Positions 50,515 through 57,628 of a DNA stretch of 64,000 nt are shown one piece after another (position 1 is the first letter of the stretch; the number at the start of each line of letters is the position of its first letter). The stretch lies in NCBI RefSeq assembly GCF_025060755.1, contig NZ_JANYUY010000026.1:1-64000 (forward strand). Direction: 5' to 3'. The stretch is from Paenibacillus doosanensis. GTDB taxonomy: Bacteria; Bacillota; Bacilli; Paenibacillales; NBRC-103111. The notes under the pieces are model-generated. The model searched no databases, was not told the DNA's origin, and was given only the letters and a program-made list of their open reading frames with translations. The position numbers and the translations under genes are program-made.

Positions 50515-50618
50515 GCTACGAGTACTTAATGCAGGCGGTGCTGCTGATTTTTTTATTAATCGTATCCTTTCCGGCGATCATTCTGTGGTCCAAATGGAAG
50601 AGGAAGAAACGGAGATAA
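50511..50618 (+). CDS. 35-residue single-helix membrane peptide
   Basis: A short gene coupled to thiD by an ATGA overlap, with AAAAGGAG 11 bases before its ATG. The peptide has one hydrophobic helix (MQAVLLIFLLIVSFPAIILW) followed by a very basic tail ending KWKRKKRR. Its placement and binding site make translation likely. The function is unknown. Confidence 0.6.
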   Translation: MSYEYLMQAVLLIFLLIVSFPAIILWSKWKRKKRR

Positions 50619-50624
50619 CGGCTT

Positions 50625-51062
50625 ATGTATTACGTCAATCATGAACAAATCAATGTCAGACTGCAATTTTTGCCTGTGCTGTCGGAAGCGTGCGGACAGC
50701 TCGTCGCACAGTGGGATCAGGCGGAGCCGTCGGCGCGGCTGCTGCTGCATTTGGCTCAGGAGCGGACGCTTCACCTCGCTATCGAATCGGTGACCGATGT
50801 CGGAAGCTTGCTGATCGACGCCTTCATGATGCGCGACGCCAGCAGCTACGAGGATATTATCGACATATTGGCCGGAGAAGGCGTCTTTGACGGTCAAGTC
50901 TCCTCGATCCTTAAGCAGCTCGTTGCGCTGCGCAAGCCGCTCGTGCAGGATTATGCCGCATACCCGCGGGAAGCGCTGCACCCGCTGATTCTTGCTTTGC
51001 CGGAAGCTTTATCGGCGTTTGCCGAAGCCGTGCCGGCGTTTATTAGCCGCGAGATGGTGTAA
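50625..51062 (+). CDS. DUF86 (HepT-like) protein, YutE type
   Basis: 145 residues, all-helical. MYYVNHEQINVRLQFLPVLSEAC and ERTLHLAIESVTDVGSLLIDAFMMRDASSYEDIIDILAGEGVFD fit DUF86, the family of HepT toxins and B. subtilis YutE. In HepT toxins the R-x4-x6-H motif carries the activity; the matching segment here is RKPLVQDY, with Gln where His is expected. No MntA-type partner is adjacent. It is therefore more likely a YutE-like housekeeping protein than an active toxin. Six bp separate it from the upstream membrane peptide gene. Confidence 0.85.
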   Translation: MYYVNHEQINVRLQFLPVLSEACGQLVAQWDQAEPSARLLLHLAQERTLHLAIESVTDVGSLLIDAFMMRDASSYEDIIDILAGEGVFDGQVSSILKQLVALRKPLVQDYAAYPREALHPLILALPEALSAFAEAVPAFISREMV

Positions 51063-51067
51063 GCAAA

Positions 51068-51098
51068 ATTCCTAGAATTGACTGTGCTAGGATTTTTG
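51068..51098 (+). terminator. terminator after DUF86 gene
   Basis: AATTCCTAG pairs with CTAGGATTT. The stem is followed by TTTTT. Confidence 0.65.
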
Positions 51099-51237
51099 AT
51101 ACATTTTAGTTTATTAATTTACTTATGGTCGTATTTCGTATACAATAACTATATAAGTAGTAGCTTTTATACGACGTCGACCGACTTAGTTAGAGCGTGC
51201 TTCAGGTGTATACTTAAGGGAAGGGCGGTGAGACCGG

Positions 51238-51870
51238 ATGAACCAGGAGCAGGATGTGTCCACACGCAAAGTCATACTGACGATGTTGAAGACAAGCGGA
51301 GCCTTAACCGTGAGCGAGATGGCGAAGCAGCTGGGTATTACGGAGATGGCCGTGCGGAGACATTTGAATACAATGGAGCGGGACGGTCTGATCGAGGCGA
51401 AGCTGGTACGACAGGCTATGGGCAGGCCGACCAACCTGTACTCCTTGACGGAGAACGCCGATGATCTCTTTCCGAAGAAGTACCATCATCTGACGCTGGA
51501 TTTGTTAAGCGAGCTGGTAGCCGAAGCCGGTCCGGATAAGGTAGACTTGCTGTTTGAGAGGCGCAAGGAACGGCTGATCAGCCGTTACGAAGAGCAGATT
51601 GCGGGCAAGGCTTTGCCTGAGCGGGTCAAGGCATTGGCGGAGATCCAGAATGCCAACGGATATATGGTAGACTGGCAGGCTACGGAAGACGGACAATATG
51701 TCATTAATGAGCATAACTGTCCGATTTCGCAGGTAGCCAACCAATACAATCATGCTTGCCAGTGTGAATTGATGATGTTTGAGAATTTGCTTGGCGCCGA
51801 TGTGAAGCGGGTCGAATGCTTGGTCAAAGGCGGCAACAAATGCTCGTATGTGATACAGCAGAAACAATAA
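51238..51870 (+). CDS. Cys-rich winged-helix regulator (SufR-like, COG2345 type)
   Basis: 210 residues. The N-terminal helix-turn-helix (VILTMLKTSGALTVSEMAKQLGITEMAVRRHLNTMERDGLIEAKLVRQAMGRPTNLYSLT) is typical of the DeoR/ArsR-like group that includes SufR. The C-terminal domain carries clustered Cys and His: EHNCPISQVANQYNHACQCE and then VECLVKGGNKCSYVI. In SufR such Cys bind an iron-sulfur cluster that controls the suf genes. No suf gene is in the window, so its target is unknown; iron-sulfur sensing is inferred. Confidence 0.82.
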   Translation: MNQEQDVSTRKVILTMLKTSGALTVSEMAKQLGITEMAVRRHLNTMERDGLIEAKLVRQAMGRPTNLYSLTENADDLFPKKYHHLTLDLLSELVAEAGPDKVDLLFERRKERLISRYEEQIAGKALPERVKALAEIQNANGYMVDWQATEDGQYVINEHNCPISQVANQYNHACQCELMMFENLLGADVKRVECLVKGGNKCSYVIQQKQ

Positions 51871-51926
51871 ACCATCTCAGCGCGAAGATATTCTTCGTCG
51901 TCGGGATGTTTTTTTTTAACCTATTC

Positions 51927-52661
51927 TCAAACCTTGCCATGCTGCCTAACGACAGAACCGTCGGCCTGCTCGAAATGCTCCGTGTACTCGACGCAGTCAA
52001 TTTCGCAGCCGGGACCGATGCTGACGAAGCTGCCGCGGACGATCGCGGCCTTCGTATATTCGAGGTAGATCCGGTCTCCTTCGATAATATCTGCGGCAAG
52101 ATGATCTTGGGCAGCCGAAGCTTTGGAGTGAAACAGCCGGTGCAGATTGTAGGCCAATCCCGTCCGCTTCACGTTGATGGAGCTTCCGCCGATTTCGCGG
52201 GCGCGGCACGGACCGAACAGGCGGATGTCGATATGGTCTGCATTGAGCAGGCCGCCGATCGTGAAGAAGCCTTTGGCGACGAACGTTTCCGCTTCGCAGT
52301 CCTGCTGAACCAGCGCTTCGCCTCCGATGTACAAACGATCGCCTGTCAGCGTCCCTCCGATATCGGAGCGGCCGTGAAGCTTCAGCTGCCGTACGGACAT
52401 GTCCCCGCCGATATCGAGCGTGCCGTAAATATGCGCCTCATCCGTCTCGGCGCTGCCCACCACGACGGAGGTGCCGAAGATGCGGAAGCGCCGCGCTTTG
52501 ACATTGCCTTCCATCCGGCTCGTTCCGTATACTTTGAAATCCACGCAGTCCAGATTCCCGATAATTTGCCCTTCTCCGGTAATTTTCACATCGTCGTACG
52601 CGCCGCCGGACGCGCTTCCCGTGCCGGCAAGCACCAGCTTATGTCGTATTGCGTTCGCCAT
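51927..52661 (-). CDS. bactofilin-like polymer-forming protein
   Basis: 244 residues from the ATG at 52661, preceded by GGAGGG; longer upstream frames run into the neighbouring gene. It is a continuous right-handed beta-helix: repeated short turns such as GEGQIIGNLDCVDFKVYGTSRMEGNVKARRFRIFGTSVVVGSAETDEAHIYGTLDIGGD, as in bactofilins (DUF583, B. subtilis YhbE/YhbF). These form membrane-associated filaments that place wall or motility factors. It follows the DUF4004 gene by 14 bp, the same pairing as yhbD-yhbE in B. subtilis. Confidence 0.85.
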   Translation of the reverse strand: MANAIRHKLVLAGTGSASGGAYDDVKITGEGQIIGNLDCVDFKVYGTSRMEGNVKARRFRIFGTSVVVGSAETDEAHIYGTLDIGGDMSVRQLKLHGRSDIGGTLTGDRLYIGGEALVQQDCEAETFVAKGFFTIGGLLNADHIDIRLFGPCRAREIGGSSINVKRTGLAYNLHRLFHSKASAAQDHLAADIIEGDRIYLEYTKAAIVRGSFVSIGPGCEIDCVEYTEHFEQADGSVVRQHGKV

Positions 52662-52675
52662 CGGACAACCCTCCG

Positions 52676-53299
52676 TCAGTTTAATTTCATTTTTAACTCT
52701 TCGATACAGGCGGCAAGATTCAAGCGGGTGACGACCCGAATGCCGGATTCGAAGTATACTTCGCCCGGGGCCGAGCACAATAAAAAGCTGGATACGCCCA
52801 TTTTGCGAATAAAAATCAGCTCACCGCCATTGCCCCCCAGCTTCGGATAATGGTCGCCCAGCACCTGAAGCAGAATGCTTCCTTCATCCAGACTCATTTC
52901 TCCGGTTTGAAGCATCTTCTCTAAGATATACAATTGCAATATGCGGTCAAAAGCGAAAATTTCCATATCGCCTTGATATTTTATAAAAAAATCAAGGCTC
53001 ATCTTCGAAACAATGTTACGGTCGATAATTTCCTGCTTCCATAGCGAGGTTTCCGCCGCTTGAGGAGAAAGCAGCTCCGCAAGCTCGTCCAGAGATAAAT
53101 CGTCTTTCATATTTTTAATTTTATCGATGCGGGAGAGAATTTTATTTTTTGGGAAAAACGTCTCCTGACCGGTAAAGGTAGATTTGCGGATGAACCATTC
53201 TTCGGGGATCAAGTTTTTCCGCTTCCATCGGTATAGTTGGCCGTAAGACAGGCCGGTCAGCTCCAGCAGTTCTTTTTTGGAGATGATGTCTTGCTCCAT
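52676..53299 (-). CDS. DUF4004 / YhbD-like protein with MerR-like N-terminus
   Basis: 207 residues from the ATG at 53299, 7 bases after GGGAGGTG. The N-terminus (ISKKELLELTGLSYGQLYRWKRKNLIPEEWFIRKSTFTGQETFFPKNKILSRIDKIKNMKDDLSLDELAELLSP) is a MerR-type helix-turn-helix, and the whole resembles B. subtilis YhbD (DUF4004). It probably regulates itself and the bactofilin gene downstream: a GTAACA-N6-TGTTAC palindrome lies 27 bp upstream of its start. Confidence 0.82.
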   Translation of the reverse strand: MEQDIISKKELLELTGLSYGQLYRWKRKNLIPEEWFIRKSTFTGQETFFPKNKILSRIDKIKNMKDDLSLDELAELLSPQAAETSLWKQEIIDRNIVSKMSLDFFIKYQGDMEIFAFDRILQLYILEKMLQTGEMSLDEGSILLQVLGDHYPKLGGNGGELIFIRKMGVSSFLLCSAPGEVYFESGIRVVTRLNLAACIEELKMKLN

Positions 53300-53326
53300 G
53301 CGGTAGCACCTCCCAGTAAAGAAAGT

Positions 53327-53344
53327 GTAACATAACATTGTTAC
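53327..53344. promoter_or_regulatory. operator before the DUF4004-bactofilin pair
   Basis: GTAACATAACATTGTTAC is an inverted repeat GTAACA-N6-TGTTAC. It overlaps the region between a possible minus-strand -35 (TTTACA, 53345-53350) and -10 (TTACAC). That geometry is typical for MerR-family operators. The rest of 53345-53496 shows nothing I can name. Confidence 0.55.
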
Positions 53345-53496
53345 GTTGTAAATAAACGAGTTCCCCGGATTGGATATGAAAAAAACGCCCGATCGCCGGA
53401 AAACTGGTTTCGCGGCGGTTCGGACGTGCGAATGACTGTTCGAAGCTATCGCAGAATGACATCGCCGCTCCGGCTGCGTTACCGCTGCAGATTCGG

Positions 53497-54141
53497 CTAA
53501 TTGCGGGAGCTGCGGGCGCCGGCCGCGAGCCGCGCCGCTTTATCGCGCACCCAGGAGTAGTTGCCGGCCGCGATTTCCTTCAGATTGACGAGCGAGCCCC
53601 CGATCCCGACGGCATGACAGCCGATACGCAAAAACTCGCCGATATTCTCTTCATTGACGCCCCCGACGGCTACCATAGGGATGTGGCTTAGCGGGCCTTG
53701 CAGCTCCTTCAAATACCCGATGCCCAGACTTGCTCCGGGGAAAATTTTGACGGCCGACGCCCCGGTTTTCCAGGCTCTGACGATTTCGCTCGGCGTCATC
53801 GCTCCCGGATAGATCGGCGCTCCCTGTTCTGCGGCATAGCGGATCACTTCCTCATCCGTGTTCGGCGTCACCAGATACGACGCTCCGGCCGCCAATGCCG
53901 CTCTTGCATCGTCCATATCGAGCACGGTTCCAGCGCCTATGTACATTTGCTCTCCGAATTGCCGCTGAAGCAGCTCGATCATGTCCGCGGCTCCGGGAGT
54001 GTTCAGCGTAATCTCCATCACCTTCACTCCGCCGTCCAGCAGCGCCTGAGCGAGGCCGATGACATGCTGCTTCTCGACTCCGCGCACAATGGCTATAATT
54101 TTGGTTTCTTCAATGAGCTGCAACCCTTGTTCCCGTTTCAT
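53497..54141 (-). CDS. eda: KDPG/KHG aldolase (Eda)
   Basis: It cleaves 2-keto-3-deoxy-6-phosphogluconate or 4-hydroxy-2-oxoglutarate to pyruvate plus an aldehyde. 214 residues from the ATG at 54141, 8 bases after GAGGTGG; a start 12 codons earlier is less favoured. Schiff-base Lys in SAVKIFPGA, catalytic Glu in GGVKVMEITLNTPGA, GAGTVLDMDDARAALAAGASYLVTPN and VAVGGVNEENIGEFL are all present. No KDG kinase is nearby. It could finish the pectin route served by the GH28 gene, but the loci are 25 kb apart. Confidence 0.92.
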   Translation of the reverse strand: MKREQGLQLIEETKIIAIVRGVEKQHVIGLAQALLDGGVKVMEITLNTPGAADMIELLQRQFGEQMYIGAGTVLDMDDARAALAAGASYLVTPNTDEEVIRYAAEQGAPIYPGAMTPSEIVRAWKTGASAVKIFPGASLGIGYLKELQGPLSHIPMVAVGGVNEENIGEFLRIGCHAVGIGGSLVNLKEIAAGNYSWVRDKAARLAAGARSSRN

Positions 54142-54287
54142 TACCGAATCCACCTCATTCTCATGTTCTAAATCCAAATCTATTATGCCATTGTTTCGAA
54201 AGATTGGGAACCGCTTGTAGCCGCTGCGAAAAAGATGACTTCCGCGGACGAATTGCTTACAATGAAATCAAAGGAGTGGAGTGCGGT

Positions 54288-54338
54288 ATGAACGAGGAGC
54301 AGACGCGCCGAAACACGGTGATCGGCTATGAAATTTAA
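54288..54338 (+). CDS. 16-residue leader peptide overlapping pucR-type gene
   Basis: ATG at 54288 has AAAGGAG upstream, while the regulator start at 54328 has only a weak site. The leader reads MNEEQTRRNTVIGYEI and its stop codon lies 11 bp inside the regulator gene in another frame. This suggests the regulator is translated by coupling to the leader. It rests on geometry only. Confidence 0.45.
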   Translation: MNEEQTRRNTVIGYEI

Positions 54339-55848
54339 CGGGATGACGGTCAGGGAGATGCTGAATCTCCCTATTTTAAAGGACGCCAGGCTGATCAGCG
54401 GCGCCGGGGGCTTGGACCGGATCGTACGCTATATCGATATTATGGAAATTCCCGATATCGAAGGCTGGCTGAGGGAAGGGGAATTGATTTTAACGACGGG
54501 GTACTCGATCCGGCACGATCCCGGCTTGCTGACGAAGCTGGTCGAGCACTTGGCCAAGGCCGGGGCGGCCGGCGTGGCGCTCAAACCGGAGCGGTTCATC
54601 CACTACATTCCGCAGGCGATGATCGATATGGGCAACCGCCATAATATTCCTATCATTCAGCTGCCCGACGGCATTCCTTATGTGGACATCACCTATCCCG
54701 TCATGGAGCTTATATTGGACAAGCAGGGCGCTCTGCTCCGAAGATCGGAGGAAATCTACAAGACGCTGACGAGTCTTGTACTCAATAATAGCGGGATTCA
54801 GGCGGTGGCGGACAATGTGGCCGAGCTCCTGAGATCGCCGATTCGGGTCGTGAACAGGGCCGGGGACGTTCTTGTCGCTTCCCCGCCCGGCAGTCAGGAG
54901 CAGGAGCAGCCGCCGGCTTCGGACGCGCGGCAGTGGGATATTACCGTCGACAAGCAGACGGCCGGGAAGCTGATCGTCGAGAAGCAGCAGCTGGACGCAC
55001 TGGAGCTCGTCTGTATCGAGCAGGCGCGCCTGGTGTTCGCGCTGGAATTAATGCGCAGAAAAATCGCCGACGATACGGAGACTAGGTTGAGGGGCAATTT
55101 CTTTGAAGAACTGCTGATGGGCTTGCCGCTATCCATTCAGGATGTGGAGAATAAGGGCAGGCAGCTGGGGCTGGCGCCCGAATGGACCTGGGAAATCGCA
55201 ATGATCGAAGGCGAACGGTCGTATTTCGAGGAGCATGCCGCTTTTATGGGCAAGATCAACGAGCTGATTTCGCGCGAATCGCGAAACCGGCAGGTCCGCT
55301 CCCACGTATTAAGACAAGGAGACCGCCTCCTGCTGCTGCTCTCGTCCCCTCGGACAGACGATCGGGAATGGTCGGAATCGATCAAACGGTTCGTCCGCTC
55401 CTGGAGCCATGTGCGCACCGGCTTCGGCACGAAATACCCGTTATGGGAAATTCAGCGCAGCTACGTGGAAGCGAAGAAAGCGGTCATGATAGGCTCGAGG
55501 CTCGATAAAATCCAGCGGTTTTTCCGTTATGACGAAGTGGAATTATTTAGCCTCTTGCTGGATTCGTCGGATTATGTTAACTTTGATTCTTTGGTTGAGA
55601 AGCATCTGGGCAAGCTCCTGGAGTACGACCAGGAGAACGGAACCGACTTGATGGTCACTCTGTATCATTATTTGGCCGAGGGCGGCAGCTTGATCGAGGC
55701 GGCCAACCGGCTGTACATTCACCGCAATTCCGTCAAATACCGTCTCGACCGGATTAAAGATATCGCGGATATCGATTTGGACGGCATGCAGAAGCGGCTG
55801 ACGTATTATTTATGCACTGCATTCCATTTATTGAAGAATAAGGGTTAA
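54328..55848 (+). CDS. PucR-family transcriptional regulator
   Basis: 506 residues. The N-terminal PucR domain (MTVREMLNLPILKDARLISGAGGLDRIVRYIDIMEIPDIEGWLREGELILTTGYSI) is followed by a middle GGDEF-like regulatory domain and the C-terminal HTH_30 (LYHYLAEGGSLIEAANRLYIHRNSVKYRLDRIKDIADIDL). Family members usually activate catabolic genes for purines, amino acids or peptides when an intermediate builds up. It has its own strong terminator and lies directly upstream of the 56-63 kb operon, of which it is the likely regulator. Confidence 0.92.
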   Translation: MKFNGMTVREMLNLPILKDARLISGAGGLDRIVRYIDIMEIPDIEGWLREGELILTTGYSIRHDPGLLTKLVEHLAKAGAAGVALKPERFIHYIPQAMIDMGNRHNIPIIQLPDGIPYVDITYPVMELILDKQGALLRRSEEIYKTLTSLVLNNSGIQAVADNVAELLRSPIRVVNRAGDVLVASPPGSQEQEQPPASDARQWDITVDKQTAGKLIVEKQQLDALELVCIEQARLVFALELMRRKIADDTETRLRGNFFEELLMGLPLSIQDVENKGRQLGLAPEWTWEIAMIEGERSYFEEHAAFMGKINELISRESRNRQVRSHVLRQGDRLLLLLSSPRTDDREWSESIKRFVRSWSHVRTGFGTKYPLWEIQRSYVEAKKAVMIGSRLDKIQRFFRYDEVELFSLLLDSSDYVNFDSLVEKHLGKLLEYDQENGTDLMVTLYHYLAEGGSLIEAANRLYIHRNSVKYRLDRIKDIADIDLDGMQKRLTYYLCTAFHLLKNKG

Positions 55849-55853
55849 AACCT

Positions 55854-55890
55854 AAGGCCTATTGTGCTCAGAGCACAATAGGCCTTTGTT
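55854..55890. terminator. strong terminator after the PucR gene
   Basis: A perfect 15-bp stem AAGGCCTATTGTGCT (from 55854) with AGCACAATAGGCCTT (to 55886). TTTGTTACTTTT follows. Confidence 0.9.
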
Positions 55891-55910
55891 ACTTTTGGTA
55901 GACGCGTACA

Positions 55911-55940
55911 TTGTTGAATCATATTGTAGCCCTTTACAAT
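55911..55940 (+). promoter_or_regulatory. operon promoter with palindromic operator
   Basis: A -35 box TTGTTG (55911-55916), 18-bp spacer, -10 box TACAAT (55935-55940). The inverted repeat ATTGTA-N6-TACAAT (55923-55940) overlaps the -10 and is a candidate binding site for the PucR regulator. Confidence 0.6.
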
Positions 55941-55987
55941 TTTAATATGGCAAAGGATTCAGATTATTCAGGGAAGGGATGAGCGAT

Positions 55988-56647
55988 ATGATAGGTTTAA
56001 TCCGGGTATTTACTACGGAAAATCAGAGCATTATTGAAGAGCACGGCAATGTCATTTCCAGATTGTACGGTCTTCCGGTCATGAGCAAGTGCATTCCCGA
56101 TCAACCGCTAGGCATTTTCAATGATGAGACGGAACAGATCGCGATTCCTAAGATCGTCGAACTGGGCAAGCAAATGGAGAAGGACGGCTGTAAGCTGCTT
56201 CTTATCAGCTGCGCCGCCGATCCTGCTATCGAACAGCTGCGCAAAAACGTGTCCATTCCGGTCGTCGGAGCGGGCAGCGCCGCCGCATTGACGGCCCTGG
56301 CTCTCGGAGAGCCTGTAGGCGTCATGGGGATTACCGAGTGCATTCCTGCAGTCATGGAAAACTTGCTTGGGGATTCGTTAGTTCAATACATCAGGCCCGA
56401 AGATGTGACGAATACCACCGATTTGCTCACTCAGGCAGGGCGGGATAAAGCGCTGGAAGCGGCCAGATCCTTGCTCTCCCAAGGAACCAAGGTGATCGTG
56501 TTCGCATGCACAGGCTTCTCCACCATCGGCTTCGCCGACGTGCTGCGCAAAGAACTGCGCGTGCCTGTGATCGACGCGGTGGAAGCGGAAGGCTTGTATG
56601 CTTCCAACTTCTATAAACAGCTAGAAGCCGAACCGGCATCGTTCTAA
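55988..56647 (+). CDS. Asp/Glu/hydantoin racemase-family protein
   Basis: 219 residues from the ATG at 55988; an ATG three codons earlier overlaps the best binding site. The two catalytic-type Cys are Cys75 (LLISCAADPAIEQL) and Cys174 (VFACTGFSTIG), placed as in aspartate, glutamate and hydantoin racemases. VPVIDAVEAEGLYASNFY near the end is typical of the hydantoin racemase branch. It would invert a D- or L-amino-acid derivative. First gene of the operon. The exact substrate is unknown. Confidence 0.88.
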   Translation: MIGLIRVFTTENQSIIEEHGNVISRLYGLPVMSKCIPDQPLGIFNDETEQIAIPKIVELGKQMEKDGCKLLLISCAADPAIEQLRKNVSIPVVGAGSAAALTALALGEPVGVMGITECIPAVMENLLGDSLVQYIRPEDVTNTTDLLTQAGRDKALEAARSLLSQGTKVIVFACTGFSTIGFADVLRKELRVPVIDAVEAEGLYASNFYKQLEAEPASF

Positions 56648-56663
56648 GCTGTCCGGACTTCTT

Positions 56664-57587
56664 GTGACCAGATCTTACGTACTTCTCGTTCTATGCGTGT
56701 TCATCTGGGCTTTGAACTACATTTCGAGACAGTACTTGCTGCGGGAATTTTCTCCGCTTCTGCTTTCGGCGCTGAGCTTGACGCTGGTATCCTGCGTTTT
56801 TCTGATCGGAGCGCTGTTTACCCGTTCGCTTGTGAAAGTAACCCGCAACGAAATTATGTTTCTGCTGCTGTCGGCCGTCATCGGGCTCATCGCGAACCAG
56901 ATATTTTTGTTCCAGGGCTTGAAGTATACGACAGCGACCAACGCTTCTCTCATCTTTACCTTGTCTCCGTTAATAACGGCGGGACTGTCGGCCGCGTTCC
57001 TGAAGGAGAAGGTTACTTGGCGAATGATTGCCGGCTGCGTCACGGCGCTGGCGGGTCTGTGCCTCGCGCTCAATACGAACGGCTTGGTCTTCCATGCGGG
57101 GGACTTGCTGTTGTTCGGGGCCACGTTTACCTTCTCCTGCAACTTAATCTTCACCCGGTTTCTGTCAAGGCGTCTGTCGCCGTTCATTATTACGGTGTAC
57201 AGCTTCGGCTTAAGCGCGCTGTTCTTCGACCCGTTCGTGCTCGCCTTCTCCGGCGCCGGCATCGAATGGAATCATTCCTGGAGCACATGGGGCTTGCTGC
57301 TTGTCTCCGTACTTGTGGCTCAAGGGCTGACGGGCGTCATGTGGAACAAGGGGATGCAGACGGTCGGCGCCGCCAAAGCTTCCATCGTGCTGAATTTGCA
57401 GCCGCTGATGACGATGATGCTGGAATTGTTGCTTTTCCGTCACTCCGTTTCTTTTCAGCAAGTATTCGGGATATCTCTGGTGTTCATAGGAGTTCTCTTC
57501 GCAACGCTTCAGCTCGGGTATGTCCAGACAAAGAAAAAGAGCAGGATGGACAAGAATAACAATAATTGTGAAATAAATTGTAAATAG
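56664..57587 (+). CDS. EamA/DMT-family transporter
   Basis: 307 residues with about ten membrane helices in two EamA repeats (SYVLLVLCVFIWALNYISRQYLLREF..., and GDLLLFGATFTFSCNLIFTRFLSRRLSPFIITVYSF...). GLKYTTATNASLIFTLSPLITAGLSAAFLKEKVTWR and KASIVLNLQPLMTMMLELLLFRHSVSFQQVFG are the typical repeat ends. Members move amino acids and other metabolites, mostly outward. The GTG start at 56664 has a weak binding site, 16 bp after the racemase stop. Confidence 0.9.
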   Translation: MTRSYVLLVLCVFIWALNYISRQYLLREFSPLLLSALSLTLVSCVFLIGALFTRSLVKVTRNEIMFLLLSAVIGLIANQIFLFQGLKYTTATNASLIFTLSPLITAGLSAAFLKEKVTWRMIAGCVTALAGLCLALNTNGLVFHAGDLLLFGATFTFSCNLIFTRFLSRRLSPFIITVYSFGLSALFFDPFVLAFSGAGIEWNHSWSTWGLLLVSVLVAQGLTGVMWNKGMQTVGAAKASIVLNLQPLMTMMLELLLFRHSVSFQQVFGISLVFIGVLFATLQLGYVQTKKKSRMDKNNNNCEINCK

Positions 57588-57628
57588 TATGGAGAGAATC
57601 ATCTGTATACGATCAAGGGGGATTATCC

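Noticed and set aside
50625-51062. HepT/MntA toxin-antitoxin system
   Set aside because: No nucleotidyltransferase partner gene nearby and the catalytic His of the toxin is replaced by Gln.
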